Shown piece by piece: positions 57,407-64,000 of a stretch of 64,000 bases of DNA. The stretch covers positions 744,001-808,000 of the forward strand of contig CAUVWY020000009.1 in assembly GCA_963555775.3 (NCBI GenBank), given 5' to 3'. This DNA is from JAJEDW01 sp963555775 (lineage in GTDB: Bacteria; Acidobacteriota; Terriglobia; 20CM-2-55-15). Numbering within the stretch: the stretch's first letter is position 1; every line of letters begins with the position of its first letter. A program made the position numbers and the translations under genes. The notes below the pieces were generated by a model. It worked only from the letters and a program-made list of their open reading frames with translations. It was not told the origin of the DNA and made no database searches.

Positions 57407-59653
57407 CTACTCCAGATCGAAGCGGTCCAGGGTCATCACCTTGGTCCATGCCTCAACGAATTCATTCACGAACTCTTCCTGCCCGTCGTCAGCGGCATAG
57501 AACTCGGCAACCGCGCGCAGCTCGGAGTTGGAACTAAAGATGAGGTCAACCGGAGTTGCTGTCCACTTGAGCGCGCCCGTGGCGCGATCGGAACCCTCGT
57601 AAACGCCCTCGGTGGACGAGGAGGACCACACGGTTGACATATCGATCAGGTTGACAAAGAAGTCATTGCTCAGTGTGCCGGGACGGTCTGTGAACACGCC
57701 GTGAGCAGAGCCCCCGGCATTGGCATTCATGGCTCGCATTCCGCCGACAAGTGCGGTCATTTCAGGAATTGTCAGTTTCAGCAGAGCCGCCTTTTCCACC
57801 AGCATTTCCGCCGGAGATCGGGGGTTGTCGCTGGCGAAGTAATTGCGGAACCCGTCCGCCGTCGGCTCGAGCAGAGCAAAGGAGTCCACATCGGTCTGCT
57901 CCTCTGAGGCGTCCATGCGTCCGGGTACAAAGGGCACATCCACATCGACTCCGGCACTTGCCGCCGCTTGCTCAATGGCAGCGGCGCCGCCGAGAACGAT
58001 CAGGTCCGCAAGGGAGACTTGCTTGCCGCCCGATTGCGCGCCGTTGAAATCGCTCTGGATCTCCTCCAGCGTTTCCAACACGCCGTCCAGTTCAGCCGGA
58101 TCGTTGGCAGCCCAATCGTTCTGGGGCGCGAGACGAATACGGGCTCCGTTGGCGCCGCCGCGCATATCGGTCCCGCGGAAAGTGGATGCCGAAGCCCAGG
58201 CGGCCCGGACTAATTCAGCGGTAGACAACCCGGAATCGAGAATCTCCGCCTTTAACTGAGCCGCATCCGCTGCGTCGATCAAGGCGTGATCAACCGCGGG
58301 AATGGGGTCTTGCCAAACGAATTCCTGGTCAGGCGCCAGATCGCCGAGGTAACGCGAGGTCGGACCCAGGTCGCGGTGAGTCAGCTTGAACCAGGCACGG
58401 GCGAAAGCGTCTTCGAACTCATCGGGGTTATCGAGCCAGCGCGAAGTGATCTCACGATAGGCCGGGTCAACCTTCAGCGCAAGGTCGGTGGTGAGCATCA
58501 TGGGCGCATGCCGTTGGGACGGATCGTGGGCATCCGGCACCAAATCCGACGCGGCGCCGCCAGCGGGTTCCCATTGGATTGCACCGGCGGGGCTCCGAGT
58601 CTGCACCCACTCATAGCCGTACAGATTTTCTAGGAAATTCTGGGTCCAGACGGCGGGGTTCATCGTCCACGCGCCTTCCAGGCCGCTGGTGATCGTGTCG
58701 GCGCCATTGCCAGTGCCGAAGCTGTTTTGCCAGCCGAGTCCTTGTGCTTCGATATCGCCGGCCTCGGGCTCGACACCGACGTACTGGGACGGATCGGCGG
58801 CGCCATGGGCTTTGCCGAAGGTATGACCACCGGCAATCAGCGCAGCTGTCTCTTCATCGTTCATCGCCATGCGACCGAACGCCTCACGTGTGGCGTCAGC
58901 GGCCGCTTGCGGATCGGGGTTGCCGCCCGGACCCTGAGGGTTCACGTAAATCAAACCCATCTGCGTCGCGCCTAAAGGATGATCCAGCTCTTCGCCCTCA
59001 TTGCGTCGATCGGCGCCGAGCCATTCGCCCTCGGGTCCCCAGTTCACTTCTTCGGGTCGCCAGGCATCGATACGACCGCCAGCGAAACCCAGGGTTTCGA
59101 CGCCCATGGACTCCATGGCGACCGTGCCCGCGAGAATCATCAGGTCGGCCCATGAAATCTTGCGACCGTACTGCTGCTTGATCGGCCAGAGCAATCGGTG
59201 CGCCTTGTCCAGGTTGGCGTTATCGGGCCAACTGTTAAGGGGCGCGAATCGTTGCATGCCGCCGTCAGCGCCACCCCGGCCGTCGATGGTCCGGTAGGTG
59301 CCCGCACTGTGCCAGGCCATACGAATGAAAAACGGCCCGTAGTGACCGAAGTCCGCTGGCCACCAGTCCTGAGAAGTCGTCATCAGCTCTTCAAGATCTG
59401 CCTTCAGAACATCCAGGTCGATACTTTCAAACTCTTCCGAATAGTTGAAATCCTCGCCCAGGGGATTGGATTCCGGAGAGGTCTGGCGCAGAGGATCGAG
59501 GCCCAACCGGTTAGGCCACCAATAGTCATTGGTCGGCGGACCGCCTTGGACAACGGCCGGAGCACCGTCTTGGGCAAACGCCACGTTGATTGGCGAGACC
59601 GGAGAGATCCCAATCGCCAGCAGGGTAAGAACAGACATCGTTGGTTTAAGCAT
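57407..59653 (-). CDS. katG: Exported catalase-peroxidase
   Basis: A 748-residue bifunctional heme enzyme removing hydrogen peroxide. AAGGAG nine bases before the ATG supports the start. A signal peptide (MLKPTMSVLTLLAIGISPVS... ending AFAQ) predicts a periplasmic enzyme, unlike most KatG. Distal site: IRMAWHSAGTYR (Arg, Trp, His); proximal heme ligand: AGGHTFGKAHGA; the Tyr of the Met-Tyr-Trp adduct is in GLIYVNPQGPGG. The second, non-heme half follows from about residue 430. Divergent from oxyR, its expected activator. Confidence 0.95.
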   Translation of the reverse strand: MLKPTMSVLTLLAIGISPVSPINVAFAQDGAPAVVQGGPPTNDYWWPNRLGLDPLRQTSPESNPLGEDFNYSEEFESIDLDVLKADLEELMTTSQDWWPADFGHYGPFFIRMAWHSAGTYRTIDGRGGADGGMQRFAPLNSWPDNANLDKAHRLLWPIKQQYGRKISWADLMILAGTVAMESMGVETLGFAGGRIDAWRPEEVNWGPEGEWLGADRRNEGEELDHPLGATQMGLIYVNPQGPGGNPDPQAAADATREAFGRMAMNDEETAALIAGGHTFGKAHGAADPSQYVGVEPEAGDIEAQGLGWQNSFGTGNGADTITSGLEGAWTMNPAVWTQNFLENLYGYEWVQTRSPAGAIQWEPAGGAASDLVPDAHDPSQRHAPMMLTTDLALKVDPAYREITSRWLDNPDEFEDAFARAWFKLTHRDLGPTSRYLGDLAPDQEFVWQDPIPAVDHALIDAADAAQLKAEILDSGLSTAELVRAAWASASTFRGTDMRGGANGARIRLAPQNDWAANDPAELDGVLETLEEIQSDFNGAQSGGKQVSLADLIVLGGAAAIEQAAASAGVDVDVPFVPGRMDASEEQTDVDSFALLEPTADGFRNYFASDNPRSPAEMLVEKAALLKLTIPEMTALVGGMRAMNANAGGSAHGVFTDRPGTLSNDFFVNLIDMSTVWSSSSTEGVYEGSDRATGALKWTATPVDLIFSSNSELRAVAEFYAADDGQEEFVNEFVEAWTKVMTLDRFDLE

Positions 59654-59883
59654 TTGAGTCGTCTCCTTCAGATTCGAAATACGGATTGGCGCGTCCGCGG
59701 GCGCCCTTCCGACAATAAACGCTTTTCAGCGGGAAATTCCGGCGGGAAGTGGCCGGGAACATCGAACTCGAGATCGAAACGTGTGAGGTCGCAGCTATCT
59801 AATGGCATACCACGATGATACTGGATTCGTAACATTGACGACCTCCTGCCGATTAGTCTGCGCCCGGCGTGCTGATCCGTCAA

Positions 59884-59920
59884 AGACATTGTTTCTATCT
59901 TCTGGATAGGTTATTCCTAT
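59884..59920 (+). promoter_or_regulatory. OxyR-type operator next to the oxyR start
   Basis: CTAT (59895-59898), ATAG (59906-59909) and CTAT (59917-59920) are each separated by exactly 7 nt, giving three of the four quarter-sites of the classical ATAG-N7-CTAT-N7-ATAG-N7-CTAT OxyR site; the first quarter (59884-59887, AGAC) is degenerate. It ends 4 nt before the oxyR ATG, so binding would block oxyR translation or transcription initiation. The remaining 230 bp toward katG show no second copy. Confidence 0.65.
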
Positions 59921-59924
59921 CAGC

Positions 59925-60881
59925 ATGAGGACCTACGATTTCACGCTGAGACAGCTTCAGTACGTCGTTGCCGTGGCGGAAACGACAAGCTTTCGGCGCG
60001 CCGCGGAGCTGTGTAATGTTTCTCAGCCATCCCTGAGCGCACAGGTGGCGAAGATGGAAGCGGCGCTTGCGGTCTCTCTATTCGAACGTGACCGGCGGGG
60101 CGTGTTGGTTACCGCCGCGGGACAGGAACTCGTTGCCAGAGCGCGCCGCGTCCTCGTCGAAGCCGACGACCTTGCGGAAGCTGTAAACCGATTCATCGAC
60201 CCCCTGGCCGGCACGCTTCGCATTGGTGTGATTCCGACCGTCGGGCCTTATCTGCTCCCCCGCGTTGTCCCCGTGTTGCGCAAAACCTATCCACGTCTGA
60301 TGCTGATCTGGGCCGAAGACAAGACCGATGTCCTTGTCCGGGCCATAAATCACGGAGACCTCGATGCGGCGCTGCTGGCCCTGGAGGATGATCTGGACGA
60401 TCTCGATCACCACACGATCGCCGTCGATCCGTTCGTATTGGCGGTACCGCCTGAACACGAACTCGGACGGGGCACCCGACCGGTCACGCGGAACAGGTTG
60501 CGCGGCGAGCGCGTGTTACTGCTCGACGATGGGCACTGCTTTCGCGATCAGGTGCTCGAGTACTGTTCGAGTACCAGGCTTGAAGAACTCGGGTTTCGCG
60601 CGACAAGCTTGTCTACATTGACTCAGATGGTTTCCGGCGGCGCTGGCGTCACACTGCTACCGACTATCGCAGTAGCCACCGAGACTCAACGTTCACAACT
60701 GTTGATTCGGACGCTTGCGCGTCCCGTCCCTTTCCGGACGATTGTGCTTGGATGGCGCCGCCGGTCCGCGCTGGCCGATACACTGCGTATGGTCGCGGAA
60801 ACCCTTCGTGTAACGGTGGAATCGGATCGGGACATCCTGCGGGGGCCAACTGGCCGACGTACGGAGCGTGCCCAGACCTGA
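59925..60881 (+). CDS. oxyR: Hydrogen-peroxide sensor OxyR (LysR family)
   Basis: A 318-residue LysR-type regulator. The N-terminal winged helix is LRQLQYVVAVAETTSFRRAA, SQPSLSAQVAKMEAAL. In the effector domain LLLDDGHCFRDQVLEYC (near residues 198-214) has the two cysteines spaced as in OxyR (GHC ... C), which form the sensing disulfide. Divergent from katG, 271 bp apart, with an OxyR-like site just before its own start, consistent with autoregulation. Confidence 0.9.
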   Translation: MRTYDFTLRQLQYVVAVAETTSFRRAAELCNVSQPSLSAQVAKMEAALAVSLFERDRRGVLVTAAGQELVARARRVLVEADDLAEAVNRFIDPLAGTLRIGVIPTVGPYLLPRVVPVLRKTYPRLMLIWAEDKTDVLVRAINHGDLDAALLALEDDLDDLDHHTIAVDPFVLAVPPEHELGRGTRPVTRNRLRGERVLLLDDGHCFRDQVLEYCSSTRLEELGFRATSLSTLTQMVSGGAGVTLLPTIAVATETQRSQLLIRTLARPVPFRTIVLGWRRRSALADTLRMVAETLRVTVESDRDILRGPTGRRTERAQT

Positions 60882-61141
60882 CCGTTCAGGAACCCGTAAC
60901 CAGTGACACTCCCACTCTCGAACGCGCCACAGCGGAGTTGTGTGCGTCAAGTTCGACGTCAATGGGAAAAATTTGACGACCCGCGAACGAGTTCGCGCCC
61001 GACACGGTAGCCGACTCCACCGTCGGCACAGTCCACGACCGCGTTCGTGTTCCTGCGCCCGTTTCCCGGCAGCGAGCCGTGTTTCCTCGCATCCAACCAA
61101 TTCGGTTGAAGCTGGTTCGGATAACACCCATAATTCCTCTC

Positions 61142-62146
61142 ATGCTCTTCCGCAGATCGCTCCTTGTTTCGACACTGCTCCTGCCTGTTGTGCTCACCGC
61201 GGCGTGCGGCGGGCCGGATTCGGGCGAGGCCGGGCCGATCGAACTCCAGATCGGATCGGTCAGCCTGCACGATTCACTGCTGGGCATAACGGCGAACGAG
61301 TTCGTGCGGCGGATCAACGAACGACTCGACGGCCGGGTTCACGCCACCTTCTTTCCATCCAGTCAACTGGGCAACGATGAGGTCATGCTCCAGAAACTGC
61401 GGCTGGGCACTCTGGATTTCTCGATGCCGTCGACGGTCATGTCCTCGGCGGTCGACGAGTTCGGCCTGTTCGAGATGCCGTATCTGGTTCAGGACCGGGA
61501 GCACATGAGCCGGATCAAGGAAGAGATCGTTTGGCCCATCCTGGCGCCCGCCGCCCAAGAGCAGGGCTACCACGTCGTGGCGGTGTGGGAGAACGGCTTC
61601 CGGCACGTCACCAACAACGTTCGTCCGATCCACACGCCCGAGGATTTGAGCGGCATCAAGCTGCGAACCCCGCGCGGCCAGTGGCGCATCCGGCTGTTTC
61701 AGAGCTTCGCGGCCAACCCGACGCCCATGGCCTTGTCGGAAGTCTTCGTGGCCTTGCAGACCGGCGTCATCGACGGACAGGAAAACCCGCTGCCCCAGAT
61801 CATCAGCAACAGCTTCGAAGAGGTGCAATCGTATCTTTCGTTAACGAGCCACGTGTACACGCCGTCCTATCTGATCGCCGGCCTCGACCATTGGAACGAC
61901 TTTCCCGAGGACATCCGAAACGCGATCGAGGAAACAGCCCGGGGAATGGACGAGTTCGTCTATTCGGAAGCCGAGCGGCTCGATGGGGAGTTGATGGACG
62001 CACTGCGCGCGTCGGGCATTGAGATTAACGAAGCCGACCGCGCCAGTTTTGTCGAGGCCAGCAAGACGATCTACGACGAGTTCGGCGAGTCCGTCGATGG
62101 CGGAGCGGAAATGATCGAGACCGCGCTTCGCCTCGCCAACCCGTAA
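61142..62146 (+). CDS. dctP: TRAP transporter substrate-binding lipoprotein DctP
   Basis: A 334-residue periplasmic binding protein with a lipobox (LPVVLTAACGG), so anchored by a lipid. Family features: ANEFVRRINERLDGRVHATF, FPSSQLGNDEVMLQKLRLG, GIKLRTPRGQ with the conserved Arg that binds a carboxylate, and FVALQTGVIDGQENPLPQI. The frame extends upstream but ATG 61142 gives a proper lipoprotein signal. It starts the dctPQM operon; the ligand is likely an organic acid. The preceding 260 bp contain only a short GCGAACGAGTTCGC palindrome. Confidence 0.93.
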   Translation: MLFRRSLLVSTLLLPVVLTAACGGPDSGEAGPIELQIGSVSLHDSLLGITANEFVRRINERLDGRVHATFFPSSQLGNDEVMLQKLRLGTLDFSMPSTVMSSAVDEFGLFEMPYLVQDREHMSRIKEEIVWPILAPAAQEQGYHVVAVWENGFRHVTNNVRPIHTPEDLSGIKLRTPRGQWRIRLFQSFAANPTPMALSEVFVALQTGVIDGQENPLPQIISNSFEEVQSYLSLTSHVYTPSYLIAGLDHWNDFPEDIRNAIEETARGMDEFVYSEAERLDGELMDALRASGIEINEADRASFVEASKTIYDEFGESVDGGAEMIETALRLANP

Positions 62147-62156
62147 CGGTCCGTCC

Positions 62157-62663
62157 GTGTTCGACCACCTGGTTCGGTTCCGCCGCCACTTCCGGAAGTT
62201 TCTTGAAGCGATCGTCCTGGTATTGATGACCGTGCTGGCGCTGGTCGTTGTCCTTGGCATCGTTTTCCGAAAGGCGGGCGCGTCCCTGGTCTGGTACGAC
62301 GAGGTCGCGTCGATCATTCTGGTCTGGTTGACCTATTACGGTGCCGGTCTGGCCGCACTCGATCGGGCGCACATCGGCTTTCCCACACTCGTCGCTTCGA
62401 CGAAGGGAACCCTCCGGTTGGCGCTTGTGGTCTTTCGAGAAGCGGTGGTCGTCGGTTTCCTCGTGTTGGCCGCATGGGCAGGCTGGCGCGTCCTGCAGGT
62501 TCTGGATACCACCTATCTGGTCAGTCTGCCATCGGTGTCCGCCCAGGTGACGCAGTCGGTCATTCCCATCGGCGCGGTGTTGTTCATCGTCGCCGAACTT
62601 CTCGCTCTTGTACCGCCCAGCGGCGAGACGGAGACCGGGCACAAGGCGGGTCCACCCGGATGA
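62157..62663 (+). CDS. dctQ: TRAP transporter small membrane subunit DctQ
   Basis: A 168-residue protein with four predicted transmembrane helices (about 20-40, 50-70, 90-112, 130-152). It starts at GTG 62157, 10 bp after dctP. WYDEVASIILVWLTYYGAG is the typical second-helix signature (E-V-x-x-x-x-x-x-W-x-x-x-x-G). It bridges DctP and DctM. Its stop overlaps dctM by 4 nt. Confidence 0.9.
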   Translation: MFDHLVRFRRHFRKFLEAIVLVLMTVLALVVVLGIVFRKAGASLVWYDEVASIILVWLTYYGAGLAALDRAHIGFPTLVASTKGTLRLALVVFREAVVVGFLVLAAWAGWRVLQVLDTTYLVSLPSVSAQVTQSVIPIGAVLFIVAELLALVPPSGETETGHKAGPPG

Positions 62664-63943
62664 TCCTTCTGGCGATGTTCCTCGCCCTTTTTGCGTTGAT
62701 CCTTATCGACGTGCCCATCGCCATTGCACTGGGCGTCGCCGCGGCTCTGGCGATCGCGTTGACCGCCGGCTTCGATTCGCTGCCCAACGTCGCACTCCTC
62801 CTTTACGACGGCGCGCGCAATTTTTCGCTGATTGCGATTCCCCTGTTCATTCTGGCCGGCGCCATCATGAACGCCTCGGGCATCTCACGCCGTCTGATTG
62901 CATTCGCGTCGGCCCTGCTCGGGTTCGTGCGCGGCGGTCTGTCCATGGTGACCATCGGCGCGTCGCTGTTCTTCGCGGAGATTTCCGGGTCTGCCGTTGC
63001 CGATGTCGCCGCGATGGGGTCCATTCTGATCCCCGCCATGAAGAGCAAGGGATACCCAAAATCGTTCGCCGCCGCCGTCACTTCTTCGTCCTCGACGCTG
63101 GCTATCGTGATCCCGCCATCGGTTCCGATGATTCTGTATGCCGTGATGTCGGGCAGTTCGGTCGTGGAGTTGTTCGTGGCCGGGATAGTGCCGGGCCTGC
63201 TGGGCGGCGTGTCGTTGATGGGCATGGCCTATTTCATATCGGTTCGTCACGGCTTCCCGATTGAAGAAGTCTTCGAGATGCGCCGCGTCTGGCGGACCTT
63301 CAGGGAAGCGGCCTGGGCACTGACGCTTCCCGTCATCATTCTTGGCGGGATCTTCGGCGGGTGGGTGACAGCCACCGAGGGCGCGGGGCTGGCCGTGGTC
63401 GCCTCCATCCTGATTGGTACCGTGATTTACCGCGAACTCGATCTGACCCGCCTCCGGGTCGCGATGATCGAAGGCGCCAGACAAACCGCTGTTGTCATGT
63501 GGCTGGTGGCAACGTCGGCTCTGGTCAGCGAGGTTCTGACGACGATGCAGGTCCCGCAGCGGATCGCACAGGGGATTCTCGACTTCACGCAGAATCCACT
63601 CGCGATCATGGCGCTCCTGAACCTGTTCTTCCTGGCAGTGGGTCTGTTCCTGCACTCCGCGGCGGCCATCATTCTGGTGGTGCCGATCGTGATGCCGCTG
63701 GTTCAGGCGGCCGGCATCGATCCGGTCCACTTCGGACTTGTCGTCACGCTCAACCTTGGAATCGGGCAGCAGACGCCGCCGGTCGCCAGCGTTCTGGTGA
63801 CGGCGTGTTCCATCGCCAAAGCCGACATCTGGGAGGTGACCAAGGTGAACGTCTACTTCATCGGCGTGCTCCTGGGAGTGCTGCTTCTGGTCAGCTATGT
63901 GCCCGCGGTTCCAATGGCTCTGGTGAACCTGTTTTACAGATAG
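62660..63943 (+). CDS. dctM: TRAP transporter large membrane subunit DctM
   Basis: A 427-residue inner-membrane protein with about 12 helices, the sodium-coupled transport channel. Signatures: IAIPLFILAGAIMNASGIS, FFAEISGSAVADVAAMGSIL, SSSTLAIVIPPSVPMILY and GIGQQTPPVASVLV. The length is normal for DctM. The start overlaps dctQ by ATGA. Confidence 0.93.
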   Translation: MILLAMFLALFALILIDVPIAIALGVAAALAIALTAGFDSLPNVALLLYDGARNFSLIAIPLFILAGAIMNASGISRRLIAFASALLGFVRGGLSMVTIGASLFFAEISGSAVADVAAMGSILIPAMKSKGYPKSFAAAVTSSSSTLAIVIPPSVPMILYAVMSGSSVVELFVAGIVPGLLGGVSLMGMAYFISVRHGFPIEEVFEMRRVWRTFREAAWALTLPVIILGGIFGGWVTATEGAGLAVVASILIGTVIYRELDLTRLRVAMIEGARQTAVVMWLVATSALVSEVLTTMQVPQRIAQGILDFTQNPLAIMALLNLFFLAVGLFLHSAAAIILVVPIVMPLVQAAGIDPVHFGLVVTLNLGIGQQTPPVASVLVTACSIAKADIWEVTKVNVYFIGVLLGVLLLVSYVPAVPMALVNLFYR

Positions 63944-63981
63944 GCCGATGATATACTGAGCCACCAAGAGGAACGTTCAGC

Positions 63982-64000
63982 ATGCAGATCGACCCCGGAA
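63982..64000 (+). CDS. Start of a gene cut by the window edge
   Basis: ATG 63982 encodes MQIDPG before the window ends. AGAGGAA at 63967-63973 is a good ribosome-binding site at normal spacing, and the gene is 38 bp after dctM on the same strand. Too short to identify; it could be a catabolic enzyme for the TRAP substrate. Confidence 0.4.

Noticed and set aside
59668..59889. Small minus-strand gene (73 codons) between katG and oxyR
   Set aside because: No ribosome-binding site, no recognisable family, and it lies in the shared regulatory region; could be a leader peptide but nothing supports it.
1..64000. tRNA, rRNA, riboswitch or other structured RNA genes
   Set aside because: I looked for tRNA arms, CCA ends, rRNA anchors and a purine riboswitch before purB and saw none; a covariance-model scan would be needed to be sure.

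Overview
The window reads as a chromosomal contig from a GC-rich, Gram-negative, diderm bacterium, most likely an Acidobacteriota of the Vicinamibacteria type. This rests on Oar-like TonB-dependent receptors with N-terminal carboxypeptidase-regulatory domains, a paired DUF1592 and DUF1552 gene set with ankyrin and metallo-beta-lactamase neighbours, many small secreted proteins starting 'A-HH' after a signal peptide, and a purS/purQ/small purL operon. The assignment is by gene content only; no rRNA or tRNA gene was seen.

Layout. 1-6.6 kb: housekeeping genes trmFO (partial), topA and dprA on the minus strand, then a methyltransferase, a thioredoxin-fold protein and an exported alpha/beta hydrolase. 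6.6-10.3 kb: restriction-gene debris, then an intact Oar-like TonB-dependent receptor closed by a strong hairpin terminator. 10.5-23.6 kb: rlmN and a TlpA-like protein (minus strand), an MBL-fold protein, then a compact operon purB-purS-purQ-purL-purF-purM-purN-tyrS with mostly 4-nt overlaps, a vapBC toxin-antitoxin pair and pdxJ. 23.6-26.9 kb: a second TonB receptor and a VOC-fold gene, both frameshifted in G/C homopolymers. 27-29.8 kb: an amino-acid permease and a Tat-exported amidohydrolase.

30-57 kb is accessory. It holds eight DUF6152-like secreted proteins interleaved with seven members of an unnamed secreted family that share a W-E-G-D-T-L-V-V-D-T-like core. They occur in four clusters of adjacent genes, and in two cases both domains are fused in one polypeptide. 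The same stretch carries an ISAs1-type element whose transposase has a DruA-like (DUF4338) N-terminus and an apparent -1 frameshift at an A7 run, an IS1380-type element inserted exactly at a stop codon, several short inverted-repeat elements, a lectin-like secreted protein, the DUF1592/DUF1552/MBL/ankyrin operon, and several decaying genes. The two-domain secreted family is the best candidate for an undescribed system: both parts are exported, co-encoded, fused twice and multiplied locally, but their substrate cannot be read from the sequence.

57-64 kb: an exported catalase-peroxidase (katG) divergent from oxyR, with an OxyR-type operator next to the oxyR start, then a complete TRAP transporter (dctP-dctQ-dctM) and the first codons of a following gene.
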